A stretch of DNA of 64,000 nucleotides from Dactylonectria macrodidyma (GCA_020744425.1 JAGMUV010000028.1:186001-250000), one strand, 5' to 3'. Numbered from the stretch's first letter, positions 17,246-28,971 are shown. Made by a program: numbers and translations. Notes: generated by a model from the sequence alone, not told the origin.

Positions 17246-17929
17246 TAAGTTATAAAGCATTATAGAAGATATAATCATTACGGATCTCTCTTACTAGGAC
17301 TTCTAGACTGGTTTAAGCTACGTAGCTGTCTTTTATGTAAAAACGCTTGAGGGTTTGATGTTAGATGCGCTGTTTGATTATAATCACCTGGTCTACCGGT
17401 CTCCCCCGGATGGCATGAAGATAAAGATGAGGGATCAGGAGCTTAAGAAACGACAGGTTCTTACACAGAGTCCTTATATGATATATAAAACTAAGAATGG
17501 CTATAGCACTGGATCAGTACGTAGATAATTGTTATGGCTAGGTCGGGACTAGGTTCCTACTAGCAGAAATGACATGCCCATAGTCAAATCTTTCACCTTG
17601 GAAGTTAGGTTAGACAATCAAGACTTTACACATAACATACAGAACCAGATCACTAAGTACCAATTACTAAGGTGAAGGAACTGTAACAGTGTAAACAACA
17701 ACAACAACAGGCATATCTGACGGTACAGCTGTTGATAACGACATTCCTCAAGTCAAACACAGAGAGTACCATAACAATAATGCAGTAGTAGTAATAGCTT
17801 CCCGGCCCGCGGACACACGGCCTTCGGCTGAGGCTACCCCATGCGCCCCATCGCCGCTCTAATGTGCATGGGGTGACGTAGTATTTTATATAAAACAAGT
17901 ATGATCTGGCGGTGGTGGCTCGAGCGGTT
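17246..17929. other. AT-rich spacer and 3' flank of the SRPBCC gene
   Basis: No gene is supported. It holds a short CAA microsatellite near 17693-17711 and should contain the 3' UTR of the minus-strand SRPBCC gene. Confidence 0.45.
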
Positions 17930-18476
17930 CTAGTTCGCACTAATAGCCGAGGACGTTTCCTCAACCCATCTTTTGAAGTCGCGATTGAACTTGCAATAAA
18001 GCTCCAGAGTAGAGTTTCTGAGCGCAAGTTTTCGTGCGAGGAAACCTTCGCCAAGAACCCAGCTCAGATACCCGGTAAATGTCTCCTCGTGGTAGAAGTC
18101 AGTAGCAAGTCCGCCATTGATGCTTTCGAACCTAAACCTGTGCTCGCCATGCAACAAGCCCCCGGCAAGGCTTCCTGTCCAGCTGAAGCAGGAGGCATTG
18201 TTCTGAGCAATGGTTGTTATTAAAGTCGCACCATCGAGGACGCATTCTAGTTTATCCCCAGGAACAAGTTCCATCGGGGTTTTGTTGGACTCTAAGACGG
18301 TGATTGATCGTATTAAGGCAGGCTTGTATTCGCCCAGTGAGGAGAAAGCTAGAAACTTAGTCCGGCATTAGTCATGGTCTTTCGTTCGGGTTCGGATGGC
18401 CCCCTAGAACACCAACCTTTGCTCGAACCACATCTGGAGGAGCGGAAATTCCAGTATGTGTAGCGACGAGTGTCAT
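17930..18476 (-). CDS. SRPBCC (polyketide cyclase/START-like) small protein
   Basis: Two exons (18476-18417 and 18355-17930) joined by a 61-bp intron (donor GTTGGT, branch-like GACTAAT, acceptor CTAAG) give 161 residues, the usual size of fungal SRPBCC proteins. The splice joins VVRAK to FLAFSSLGEYKP, which restores the expected N-terminus; starting at the internal ATG (18274) would lose the first strand and helix. Other family features are FSWTGSLAGGLLHGEHRFRF, the strand EETFTGYLSWVLG and a C-terminal helix ending in FNRDFKRWVEE. The fold forms a hydrophobic ligand pocket; neither ligand nor reaction can be predicted. The frame is intact and no linked pathway gene is visible. Confidence 0.78.
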
Positions 18477-19384
18477 ATTGGATAGATATGGAGGCGATGA
18501 AAAGGCTATAGCTCTGTCTCTCGTTATTAATTGTAGACACTGGGGCAAGTGATGCTCCTTATACGACTGCATTAAAAGAAAAGACGCGATGAGCTTAGGA
18601 CTCGGCTACACATAACCCCCGAACCGGCCTGCCGGCAGTCCTGTTCATCCGAGCCAGAATGTTAACTCCATTCCGTGCACTCCGTATTGCTATGTGCGGC
18701 CGTTAATTAGCGGCGTTGTTATGGCCGTTCCCGTCGAGAACGTTCGATGCACATGGGGCTACAGGTGCATCCAAGGTGGTCATCAATTCAATCTGGGGAG
18801 TGAATTGAGTTGAAACAGGGGTTGCACGGTCTATTATATGGCACGTGCATGCTCGCACGGCCACCCTGCCTGTGGGAGGTTTTACATGGAGCGCTAAGTG
18901 CTCCTAGTACTCCGCCGAAAAGATAGGTGGCCGACGGCGTAATATCGCACCGTTTACATTGTCAAGAAGACGAGCAAAACCATCCGGGATGAAAACCTGC
19001 ATCGAGGGCCGGGAGGATTTATAAGCGAAATGTTTCACACGAGTTCGACGGACATCAACATTTAATGGCCCTATATTAACAGCGTTGCTCGTACATACTT
19101 CGACAGTCCTTCTAACAAATTCAACATCAGACTTCTCAACTTACACGCAATCTGCTTTCCTCACACACACGATTGTGCAACTTTATTGACTACCATCGAT
19201 TAAGAACGTTTCAGTTGTCGGGGTACGCCACGCGATGCCCTATCTATATATCCGCTAGATGAGCCTAGCGTTACAAGCCCATTCATCCCAACTGACGCAG
19301 AGTAGGCAAGCGGCAACATCGGCGGCCTAGTGCTCCCAGAACTGCTGAAGTCCAGCCAGGCTGGCAATCAATTCAATTCCATTA
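18477..19384. other. Spacer upstream of the SRPBCC gene
   Basis: Mixed-composition sequence with no coding signal or recognisable repeat. Presumably holds the SRPBCC promoter. Confidence 0.4.
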
Positions 19385-19740
19385 ATTTCGCCTTCGGTAT
19401 GCGGGTGCGGAAATGATATCATCTGGTACGTACTTATGAATTGTGTTCCACAGAGTCAGGTCCTCAAGGTTACGAGTTAGACTGGAAAAGTGTTAGCTTT
19501 TTCACGGAGACACCAGATGGCAACAGGGTCAAAGCGTTGACGGACTCAGCGTTTGATGAACGAGGATAATTCAGGGGACTAAGCCCAACACAACCTTAGG
19601 CCGGGCGTAATAAACCTCCTCCTAAGCCCAAACCCCAAAAATCGTCCAGGTTTGGTCATCTCCCTGTTTCATTCCGCGCAAAGCTCGAGAAGCTCGAAAA
19701 TTAGTTAAAGTGCCTAATTATGATAACCCTTAGGATGCTA

Positions 19741-21604
19741 TAACGTACATGATAAGCGAGTGCACCAACCAAGCGAGTGCACCAAAAATATCGACCCTCA
19801 AGACACAACATAGCATAAAAACACAACACAGCATTCAATCAATTAAAACTAATTGCTATTCTCTTCTCCAGATATCTCAACAACAACCTGACATGTTCTT
19901 TTATTATGACCAGCCTTGCCACATATTCCACACCGCCTTTCCCTCGCCGGCGCCGACCTTCCCTGACCACCACTTCTCGATAGTTCGGCCATCACCTGCG
20001 CATCAATGTCTTTCTGGTCAATCTCATCCCTTCCCTCACCTACAGTCATCTTCCCTCCATTCCGTAGCCGGGTTCTTTTTACTCTACGCCGCTTGCTAAG
20101 AGTCTCATTTGCCTGTCGAAGCATCTGGTTCTCGGACTTCAATAGGGCATTCTGATGCATTATTGCCTTCGTTCCCTTTGAAAGTGACTTAAGTGCCTCA
20201 AGAATTGATGCTGGGGAGCTGCTCTGATGCCGTCTCACTCGTCTTTCGAGGTATTCAGACTGTGAGCTAGCCTCAAGCACCGTCTTTGGGGTCTTTGAGA
20301 CCCAAGGGTCGGGGAGGCTGGCCTCCTCCCTGACCGGCGTTGGAGTCCGTAGCTGCACATCAAGCTTCGATATGACATTTTCTGGATTCAAGGGAACAAG
20401 TCCGGCCCCTCGAAAACCCCCCTCAATATTACTCCTTGTCATGGCGGCTTCGTGGGCGGCATAAAAGGCTGGGAAGAACTCGGTCTTTGAAACATGGGTT
20501 ATCGAGCACCTGATCAGATGCTCAATTTCTCGACCATATGCCTGTTTGAGCGGCCCAAAGCACCCGACATCAAGAGGCTGAAGTAGATGAGACGAATGAG
20601 GCGGCATACAAAGCGTAATGATGTGGTTCTCTTCGCAATATTTCTCAAAGTCGACCGAGTGGTGACTGTCATGCCCATCGAGGATGAGAAGACGATAGCG
20701 ACCGGTTGATCGGGCCATAGTATGTTTATCGAAGTGCTTGAGCCACTCAAGGCCTGTATCATTGTCAGTCCAGCCATTATGGGTCGTCGCAATAGCCCAA
20801 TCGTCCGGGAGGCTGCTTTCTTGGTACCAGTTGGCGAGGTGATATTGGCCCGCAACCACGATGAACGGCGCGATCGCCCAGCCTTCCGCATTGATCGCCT
20901 GGATGGCTGTAACCCATTCCCGGTTTCCAGGCTGCACTGATTTCGCCTTTTCACGTCTTTCTGTGCCTGTGACAACCATTCCGCTTGCAATGACACCCAT
21001 CATAAAGCCAGTCTCGTCAAAGTTGTAGATATCAGCTAGGTTGATACCGTATTTCGCGATTGTATTCTCCACGAGCCTAAACCAATCGCGAATAATGGCT
21101 GGATCTTCGCATTTAGCTCTCTGATAGTCGTATTTACGAAAAAAACGCGTCTTGAGGTCTGGTTGTCGCCTGACGAAGTTAGAAGCCCAGCGCTTGCCGA
21201 CGGGTGACGCGTCGCGGTCGGCGAGCAGTCGGTTGGCCATTTCTTCAACACCACGCAGTCGCGGGGGAAATCCTCGCGAATCTAGGTCGAGAATGAACTG
21301 AACAATAATCTGCTCCTCTAGATCAGATAGTCTCCGTGAGTTGGGGATGGTATCGCGTCGAGACTGGATGCCTTTCTGTCGGCGACGAAGCGCATGATAA
21401 TCCACCTGGTATAACCTTGCGGCTGGTCGGAGACCCAGTTGCGGGTCATTTTGAAGGGCTCGAAGAGCGAGAAGCATGTTAGCCTCATTATTTGATTGTG
21501 ACATGTTTATTCGTTGAGAAATAGTTGATTAGATGCGAAGAGGAGATATTGGGAGATTTTTGGTGCACTCGCTTGGTTGGTGCACTCGCTTATCATGTAC
21601 GTTA
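19741..21604 (-). mobile_element. Fot1/pogo-type DNA transposon, complete
   Basis: Perfect 49-bp terminal inverted repeats begin TAACGTACATGATAAGCGAG and contain two direct AAGCGAGTGCACCAA units. A TA dinucleotide flanks each side (19739-19740 and 21605-21606), the standard Tc1/mariner-pogo target duplication. The inverted copy near 33249-33264 preserves the unoccupied site, which confirms the boundaries. One intact transposase gene fills the element. Confidence 0.93.
19849..21504 (-). CDS. Fot1/pogo-family transposase, intact
   Basis: A 551-residue frame. The N-terminal part (about 1-115) is the double helix-turn-helix that binds the terminal repeats (NDPQLGLRPAARLYQV; KRWASNFVRRQPDLK). The DDE_1 catalytic domain shows the three acidic positions in YNFDETGF, LLILDGHDSH and LLQPLDVGCFGPLK. 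A helical stretch (MHQNALLKSENQMLRQ) and a C-terminal CCHC knuckle CGICGKAGHNKRTC follow. With intact ends the element may still be mobile. It catalyses cut-and-paste transposition into TA. Confidence 0.95.
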   Translation of the reverse strand: MSQSNNEANMLLALRALQNDPQLGLRPAARLYQVDYHALRRRQKGIQSRRDTIPNSRRLSDLEEQIIVQFILDLDSRGFPPRLRGVEEMANRLLADRDASPVGKRWASNFVRRQPDLKTRFFRKYDYQRAKCEDPAIIRDWFRLVENTIAKYGINLADIYNFDETGFMMGVIASGMVVTGTERREKAKSVQPGNREWVTAIQAINAEGWAIAPFIVVAGQYHLANWYQESSLPDDWAIATTHNGWTDNDTGLEWLKHFDKHTMARSTGRYRLLILDGHDSHHSVDFEKYCEENHIITLCMPPHSSHLLQPLDVGCFGPLKQAYGREIEHLIRCSITHVSKTEFFPAFYAAHEAAMTRSNIEGGFRGAGLVPLNPENVISKLDVQLRTPTPVREEASLPDPWVSKTPKTVLEASSQSEYLERRVRRHQSSSPASILEALKSLSKGTKAIMHQNALLKSENQMLRQANETLSKRRRVKRTRLRNGGKMTVGEGRDEIDQKDIDAQVMAELSRSGGQGRSAPARERRCGICGKAGHNKRTCQVVVEISGEENSN

Positions 21605-23820
21605 TAGCTTGTAGAGATAAAAGTCCAGGGGCTTAAGCCAATTAGATGGCAACGGATTAGTAGTACTTCTATCTGCTTAGAAATTAGCAGGGAATAAAAG
21701 TACTAATTATCTAGCAGGTATAAAGCTACTGCCTAACGCTTTACCTGCCTCTATTAAACTTACTGCAGGGTGGCCTACGGGGCAATGAGTGACCCACAAG
21801 CCTTATAGTATCCTCAGGGATCGAATGCCGTGTCCTTCTAACCCATTACGACCCCTTCGTCCGTTAATCACCACGTCTGGAACATCTTGGATATTATTTC
21901 GCGGGCGCTTGGCTGGGGTTGCGACCCGATCTTGCTTGCTATTGGTTAAGTTCAAGATTGTCCCCCATTTGGGACCTTAAGGGCCACGCTAATTAAATGC
22001 TATGCCTTAACCTAGGGCATAGTCTTGACTTTGTCAGGAAGGGTCTTTGACACCAGGACCCCCAAGGTTTTCCGGGGTATTGGTTTTGATGTTTCGCTGG
22101 TCTCTTTGACTTCGCTTCCCCGTAACCAGAACTGGAACCAGAAGCCGGGCTCTTTCGAAGGCGCGAAAGTTCCGTCTCTAAGTTGGATTAAGTTGCGTCG
22201 GGGCCAGGTGACGACGTTGATCAGCGAAGCCATTTCCAAAGAAAGGGTGTAGTGTTGGGGCGTTTGCGTCTTTTCACATGCTGATATGTCATGCACCAAA
22301 ATCCCTTATCATTGATGCGCGTAAACAAGAAGACCGTGCCTTGTCTAACTCATACTACGGGTGGAGATGGTTCAGAGTTTTGGAAATGGCGGACTGTGCT
22401 ATCATTTGTCTTGAACCTCTCTCCCTTTATTAAAGTGGATATAGGCTCTATTGTCACTGGTACCCGCTGTAATGTGCCTTCCACCTTTGCCCGACTTGGT
22501 GTAGTGGCCTAATCCAACACCCTTCGAGTTAACCTTGCCCGTGCTGCTAAGTCTTGTTGCTCCTTCTTTGCTTTTGTGCGATTGATATAACGCTTCCCAA
22601 TTTTTAACCTCAGCTCCGAAGCCTCTGATGCAATTAATAATTCTCCCTCATACCAGACATATAAAAATATTAAGAACAAAATACGCAATATTCAATTGAA
22701 ACCCTCTCTCACAGTCTGCTTTGAAGCTTTATGAGCCGTCTAAAATTGACTTTACTATTACTATAGTTAAACATATCTTAGAGCCGGAGTTTATAGGGTT
22801 ATTATCAGCACATGTTCGGAGTTTAACACCCCTGCCGCATATCTCAAAAAGTCCCATAATTTAAGTATCCCACATTCTCATCACGACTAAAAGGTGACTA
22901 AAAGCCCCACGCCCCTCCTCAGCTCCGGCACGAATGATCAGGACCCCTGGCCTAGTAGGATAAATCGATCAGGGGGCTTGGGAGTCCTAGTGTGGGCCAT
23001 GGGAGCTCTGCAGTCGTGAGACTTAGCGAAGCCATCTTGACCACGGGTAGAGATTCACAGCCTGTTTATTGACAGGTAATTGTTTCGTCAAACTGATGGG
23101 AACAGGGCAGCTGCGAGGGTATCTGTCGTCGGATTCTCGCTTGGCATGAGCGCCGGTGCAAATAACGATAAGCCTCCCACCTTGGACGACATGCTCTTCC
23201 TGTTCTTTTACCCGTCTGAGTCAAGCCTGGCCCTTAGCAATGCTTAATAGAAGAGAATTCAAAAGCGAAAGGTAATTAGAGAAGAGCACTGGGGCTATCT
23301 CGTCAGACAGGGAACGCGGTCCTAGTTAACAGCCATCTTCTCTTTCACTATCGACCTCGCTAACTTTTAACCGTCTTGATATCGATGCCCCACCCTAATT
23401 ACGAACGGCCACTAGGACATCATGTCGCCCACCCCGAATAGCTTCGTTCTATAGTAGAACATCGAGAACGCGCATCTTATCATCTATCCTAATGCGGGGC
23501 ACGAGCACCTCTTCCAAGTACCAGAGCTCTATGCATAGCATCTGCAGCTGTTCTTAGACAGCCCTTGAGGGCTCTAAGTAAACGGATATACTCGACGGAA
23601 GGGATGAATGTGTTCGTCCCTAGATGTGCGCATGAGGGGGGAAGCTAGGTTCGTCCGACATCGTGCGCCGTAGCTGAGTCTCGATCTTATTTTGGGCAGC
23701 TAGGAATGTAAACATAGAAATTTAGGCACTCACTTCCGTCGTGGGTAAACATACTCTAATGTCCCTTTATGTATTCTCTTGGCCTCCGCACGTTGGGAAT
23801 CTGACATATTTACTACTAAT

Positions 23821-24101
23821 TGGCGCGTTTTCATATGTCGATTAAAGCAAATGCTTCAGCAGTTGTAAGTAAGACGTGGGAATCGTAAAATATTACCCGA
23901 TTCATAAAAATAAAAAATAGAACAGTTAAAAAACCTGTTTGTTTTCTTTAATTGTCCTTTATTAGTTAGAACTAAAGGGAGCGACTGGGAAATCAAAGTG
24001 CGCAGCTGCATACATAAATACTATCTGAAACTGACTCAAACCTAAAATGCTTCAATATTCAGACGTTCCCCAGATGTTAGTTATATACAGTGCATCCATT
24101 A
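23821..24101. other. AT-rich spacer
   Basis: Non-coding and AT-rich; probably 3' flank of the SDR pseudogene. Confidence 0.4.
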
Positions 24102-25067
24102 CTATATATTAAGAGCCTTTAGCTGCTCTTCTGTCCAGTCCCAGAGTTTCTTAGCCAAGTCCCCGTCTCTAGCAGTAGAATTGAACTTAGCTTCCTTCCC
24201 AACTGGCTTGTAATATGCCCCGGATCTGATGTTCTTTAGCGCCGTCGTGGCTGCCCACAGTCCATTCCTGGCTCCATCCTCTGGACTCTTTAGCCTGAAC
24301 CCAGCGCCTATATAGACCAGAGCCTTCAAGAACAGGCCGAGGTCGTTAACCAAGCCTATTCCTATAATCCTAGGGTGGAGTGATATAGCTGTGATTTTAG
24401 GGTAGCGCCTCGCCACCTCGGCCGCATATAGTATATTCGCTAGCTTGCTCTGTGCGTAGTGCGTCCACGTGCCTAGATTCTCCTGTGTTGAGTGGAGGTT
24501 CTCGAACAATATTCTCCCGCGCAGGGCCTGGGAATAGAGGGAGCTGGCGAGAAAGACGAGCCGAACATCAGCGTTCAGGAGCTCTGTCGTGCGTAATATC
24601 GTGAGTAGAAGCAGTTTGAAGAGAACAGAGTATCCAAAATGGTTAGTACCGAACTGTACCTCATGTCCGTCCCTAGTCTTAGCTAGAGGGACAGCACATA
24701 CGCCTGCGTTTACGATGAGGATATTAAGACGGTCAGACGTAAAGTTTATTCTAATAGCATTCACGATGGATTCGTAGTCAGTAAGGTCGCATTAGAGAAA
24801 CCTAACGTTAACTGAGGGATGCATTTGGTTCAGTTCTGTGATGAGGCTTGTGGCTGCTTAGGCGTTACTGTCACACTCAGTATATAAGCTATTACTGCAC
24901 TGCGCATTAGCGGAGTGATCGTTCCCTTTTGCCGTAGTGGCAAAAATGCAACAGTTACGTCTAGTGAAGTATAGTTGAGCCGGGTTATGTTTGGCGAGTG
25001 TGAGCAATGTTTCTTTTCCAATACCGGCTATTCCTATAGAAACATATTTTAGCTTTAAAAAAATCAC
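24102..25067 (-). pseudogene. Short-chain dehydrogenase/reductase pseudogene interrupted by a solo LTR
   Basis: The minus strand encodes a classical SDR: glycine-rich cofactor motif GIAGIGKETLLTLAKHNPAQ near the start, NAGV, a Ser on the strand LVFLASS, and catalytic YAQSK (YxxxK). The open 3' part (24764-24102) runs 220 residues to a natural stop (EEQLKALNI). It is broken three ways: an 85-bp solo LTR at 24869-24953 right after YFTRRN; a TAA where Q or K is expected (just after the LTR); and another TAA before CDLTDYES. Both stops fit a CAA/CAG-to-TAA change, as in RIP. It resembles the light-induced alcohol dehydrogenase type of SDR, but substrate is unknown. Confidence 0.85.
24869..24953. 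mobile_element. 85-bp solo LTR of the short LTR family
   Basis: Starts TGTCACACTCAG and ends AATGCAACA, and is flanked by perfect 5-bp duplications GTTAC (24864-24868 and 24954-24958). It is clearly related to the right end of the composite insertion at 10540-10622. At about 85 bp it is near the lower size limit known for LTRs. Confidence 0.87.
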
Positions 25068-25750
25068 ATAGAATGACTCTGTCTATTAATAATGACTTCT
25101 TATCCTCTAGTGTTATAAATATTGATTATAGTAATGACAGACCTCCTATAATAAAGACTACCTTTCTAGCGAGATCTGGGATACTGAACTTTATAGTAAT
25201 CGATATTTTTTATTAACAAAAGTAGCGGTTGCGGGACTCGTGTGTAGTACGTCCTCAGATAACTGCTTCAAACCTGATAGCGACTTTATAGGTCTTGAAC
25301 GAAATATGGCCTGCCCACCTTAAGACAAGCAGCACGGGATGGAACTCTCGCAACCAGAACGATACAACGCTTTGACTCTTGCTAGAGACCCCAATTCTTC
25401 AGTCAGCGTATCTTCCCTCCGCAGTTAAACAGATAGCATAACGATAGGCAATATACCGTAGTGGCGTTCGAGCTTGCGGTAAAGTACGGAGGCGCATTAG
25501 CAAAGTGATGCTCCACGCTAAGCGGTCGAAATCGCGCTAATCCGAGGTATACTAGCGATAGCATAGGCCTAACCTCATTTCGAGGTTTAATGAGCTTTAG
25601 TTCATTTAGGCGCTGCTAACACTTGGTGAACTTAAGTCTTCGTAATGATCTCTCTTTAAAAAAAAAAAAATAGCGCCTCTTGGGTTGTCCTTACTACTTA
25701 AGATAAAAGAGCCATAAAGCTAGCGTCTGGTACTATCTGCATTTTCATCA
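25068..25750. other. AT-rich spacer
   Basis: AT-rich, with an A-run near 25660. No gene or family recognised. Confidence 0.4.
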
Positions 25751-26590
25751 CTTCTCTAGCGCGAGAATGTAGAATCAATTCCCACTGACTAAGTTAGAAC
25801 GAGACTACGCCATATTTAGCGCTGAGCTCTGAGAATGTGGACTAGGACTAGGCTTGTTTTTTAGGGTGGGCTATCAAGCTACGAGCTCCGAATTGCCCGG
25901 ATTTTGCAAAACTACCGGATTCCAAATCGTGGGAAAATCCGGTCTATGCGAAAGAACCTGACTAGTACCTCGCAGCATCGGCTAGTTTGAAGAGTCCGAC
26001 GGTAGGAATGTTAGGCCGTCCCGATTGACGCTTCATGAGTTCGTGGTCATTAACTCAGGTACTACTTTAGGAAGGTTTTCAGCTTCTTATACACTTAGCT
26101 CTAAGACATAAATATTAGGGTTTGACATTACTTTAAAGCGATACGATTTAGGTACAATTTTCTCGTCTATATTAGAAAGGATGATGCTATGCTAAAAATG
26201 AAAAGATATTCTGAACGAAAACTAAGCGGACATTAGAATTCCTCCGTCTTATAAGGGTTCACGGCTTGCGCGGATAAGGGTGAGAAGTTCAAGGGTAAAT
26301 TGTGGATTGAGATGAGCCGTAGGGTCAGATCTAGATACGAATCATAACGCGAGGAGCAGAAAGATGACAAGATCTGGGACCCCTCGCGATTCAGGAGTGA
26401 GCATAGACGACCATTTCAAAAGTCATGTCCCACGCTAAGGACAACGCTAAGGCCTAAAGGAGTAGGGCACTTAGTATTTTCTATGGCTTACTTTAGCGCC
26501 TTGGCGGGACATGACTTTTGAAATGCTCCTCCGTACGTATTCTCAGTCAAGTCCCACGTGACACCCTCAACGACTTCCTGATACCGTGAC
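25751..26590. repeat. About 0.7-kb dispersed repeat, copy 2 (with MITE)
   Basis: Same orientation and order as 13797-14513, with scattered transitions (for example TTCGAATTC against TTAGAATTC), plus an extra 136 bp at 26401-26536 that copy 1 lacks. No coding content. Confidence 0.85.
26401..26536. mobile_element. 136-bp MITE-like inverted-repeat insertion
   Basis: About 31-bp terminal inverted repeats with a perfect inner part, CATTTCAAAAGTCATGTCCC, at 26412-26431 and its complement ending at 26525. It is absent from the sister repeat at 13797-14513, where the flanks (GGAGTGA and GTATTCTCAG) are joined. It has no ORF. The superfamily is unclear because no clean target duplication can be read. 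Confidence 0.78.
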
Positions 26591-27215
26591 ACATCCTGGC
26601 CGAACTGCTAACCAAATTTGGGACATAATATAATAACCCTGCCCAGGAAGACGAGTTCGTACTAGCCGTAACTAAATATCCGCGAGGTGGCACCGGCTGG
26701 CCTTATTGTAAGGATAGTACCGGTAATCATTTCCGATGGAATAGTAATCACGCCGCTTATATGAAACGACCTTGTGAGGTTAGTATCGTCGTAATTTCAC
26801 TCGCAAATTAACTTTGAGAATGGGACAAGGCAAGTAGCTTCAGAATCGCCTTGGCTCTTGATCGACCATGGGGGTGTCGGACGGTCCTATAACGAGGGCC
26901 ATACGAGGAATTCAAGAGCGTCTACAATTCTAAGTTTGAGCATAATTGTAAGATCTCTTCTCAAATCACACCGAGAGGCCTCAAAAATGGCGCATGGAAA
27001 TTTGCCATTAGGAGAACCATCCTCATCCATGTCACACTGAATCAGTGCTGAGAGATGGCTCGGCTTGTAGAAGTAAAGTTTATCTCAGACCAGATACCTG
27101 CTCCATTTGCTTGATCTACTACATAAATGTGCCAGCTATCCCTTTGCCTTTGGCCAACCTCCTGCTCTCGTGCTTCATTATTATCTCCTACCATTGTCAC
27201 CCCTTAAACGCTTCC
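26591..27215. other. GH17 gene upstream region
   Basis: No separate gene is supported. A frame open from 27045 runs into the GH17 gene but its first 57 codons look like 5' UTR, not secretory-protein sequence. Promoter signals are not distinctive. Confidence 0.45.
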
Positions 27216-28289
27216 ATGCATCCGATTACTCTCTCGCTGCTATCATGGCTGACCCTGGGCGTTGCCGGGCAGGAGATGCCCGAAGGCATCTTGGGTTTCA
27301 ACTCGGGAGCGACCAAATCCGATACGGACCCGAAAGATCAATCAGATTTTGAGGAAGAATTCGAGACTGCGCAGGGGCTTCGGGGATCCCCTGGACTTTT
27401 CAACAGCGTGCGACTCTACGCCATGATCCAGGCGGGCACCACGAACGATCCAATCTCGGCGTTTCCCGCCGCTCTTGAAACGAATACCTCAATGCTGCTT
27501 GGAATATGGTGTTCTGGCACTGAGACCATCGAAAACGAGCTCATCGCGATGAATAACGCAATCGACTCGTATGGTCAGCGATTCGCCGATCTCGTTGTGG
27601 GTATTTCCGTCGGCAGCGAGGACCTGTACCGCAGCTCCGAGTCGGGCGTGGAGAACGACGCCGGACTAGGACAGGGGCCGGATATCATGGTGCGGTTCAT
27701 ACGCGAGGTTCGCTCCGCCATCAACGGTACAATCCTGGGCAACAAGCCCGTTGGCCATGTCGACACCTGGAGCGTATTCGCGAACGAAAGCAACAGCGAT
27801 GTCATCGACGAACTTGACTGGCTTGGCACCGACCTGTACCCCTACTACGAGCAAGATAGGGGCAACTCGTTCAGCAACACCACGAATCTTTTTGACTACA
27901 TATACAACTCATCCTTTGCCTTTGCGGGTGACAAACCCGTCTGGGTTACCGAAACCGGATACCCTGTGTCCGGGCCCGATTCGGGAGAGGCTGTAGCCAA
28001 TGTGTCGAATGCCGCGGAATACTGGCAGATTGTTGGGTGCGATAGGCTGTTTGGTCGAGTGAACACCTGGTGGTACAATCTCAGGGACTCGAATCCTGCC
28101 ATTACGGAAAAATTTGGCATCACAGAGGATCTCAGCACGACGGCCAGGTTTAACCTGACTTGTGCCCCTGATAGTGGAGCTCCTGCTGCTATCAATCTGC
28201 AGTCTGGTGCGGCTTTGTCCAAGCAAGGTGGAGTTTACTGTGCTGTTGCTATGGGTTTGCTCAGTTTGTCGGCCACATTATTGGGGTAG
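27216..28289 (+). CDS. GPI-anchored glucan endo-1,3-beta-glucosidase (GH17)
   Basis: A single-exon gene of 357 residues. I start at 27216 because the downstream MHPITLSLLSWLTLGVAGQ is a clean signal peptide, while the ATG at 27045 would add 57 non-signal residues. The GH17 barrel begins at GILGFNSGATKSD. The acid/base Glu lies in VGISVGSEDLYR and the nucleophile in PVWVTETGYPVSG. Several N-glycosylation sequons are present, and the tail NLQSGAALSKQGG followed by a hydrophobic end (CAVAMGLLSLSATLLG) fits a GPI-attachment signal, so the enzyme probably acts at the plasma membrane or wall. It resembles the EglC type of Aspergillus. The frame is intact although TE debris lies on both sides. Confidence 0.92.
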   Translation: MHPITLSLLSWLTLGVAGQEMPEGILGFNSGATKSDTDPKDQSDFEEEFETAQGLRGSPGLFNSVRLYAMIQAGTTNDPISAFPAALETNTSMLLGIWCSGTETIENELIAMNNAIDSYGQRFADLVVGISVGSEDLYRSSESGVENDAGLGQGPDIMVRFIREVRSAINGTILGNKPVGHVDTWSVFANESNSDVIDELDWLGTDLYPYYEQDRGNSFSNTTNLFDYIYNSSFAFAGDKPVWVTETGYPVSGPDSGEAVANVSNAAEYWQIVGCDRLFGRVNTWWYNLRDSNPAITEKFGITEDLSTTARFNLTCAPDSGAPAAINLQSGAALSKQGGVYCAVAMGLLSLSATLLG

Positions 28290-28971
28290 TTTTCATTCTC
28301 TAGAATCATTCCTTTTCTAGAAACGCAGCCAGCTAAAGGCCGACGGGTTATTTAATATGAAGGAGTCGGGGGGAGGCGGGGGGGTCCAGGTCTTAAGGTT
28401 TCAATAATTGATCTATTCGACAAAATGCCCTGATAAAGATGATTATTGCCAAGACTTATGGGATGGTATTTTGACTTATTGTACGAATGAAGAGCGCAGC
28501 ACGCGGTTGGGTAGCTGGCGATCCATCTGTGTATTGATCAGAAGAATGCCCCACCACCAATCAGGGTGATGTACGATGGTCGCCTTGGCAAAGCTGCTAG
28601 AGCTTCCTAGCCTCTCCATCAGTGACTGGCTCCCAATAGCACACAACGAGTTTGAAGGTGGGAACTCGAGATGATGCCAGCCAGCGACTTCTCACTGAGA
28701 ATTGAGAGGCTTGCCTTTAGAACGTGCTGGCTTGTTTCTTGCCTTGAAAGAAGGTGGAATGAGGTGTTGCGGGCAGTAACATGCCAAGAATATCAACCAG
28801 CTGTCTCTGGTTCATCTTTCAACGACACTAGCAGCTAAATACGCGTGGCGCATTGTGGCACTCCGGAGAATTATAAGGAAATATATTATTGCAGCGTTCA
28901 CATGTCTCTAAGAAGCTCAATGTTACCGCTCTATGCTCGCTCGTATAACCCATAACTACTCTTCTCTGCTA
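28290..28971. other. Spacer between GH17 and the LINE fragment
   Basis: Contains the GH17 3' flank and a G-rich stretch near 28365-28385. No coding signal. Confidence 0.4.

Larger units (their letters stand above)
19385..23820. repeat. Large inverted repeat, left copy (carries the Fot1-like element)
   Basis: After removing the transposon at 19741-21604, this stretch matches the reverse complement of about 31100-33600 over nearly its whole length, with many transitions and some indels (for example about 170 bp present only in the right copy, near 32400-32570). Matching landmarks are TATGCGGGTGCGGAAATG at the left end and ATACATAAAGGGACATTA (reverse complement) at the right end. No intact ORF is present; it is probably an old transposable element whose coding part has decayed. 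Confidence 0.8.

Noticed and set aside
27045..27215. Upstream in-frame ATG for the GH17 gene
   Set aside because: The extra 57 codons would bury the signal peptide; a secreted GPI-type enzyme should start at 27216.
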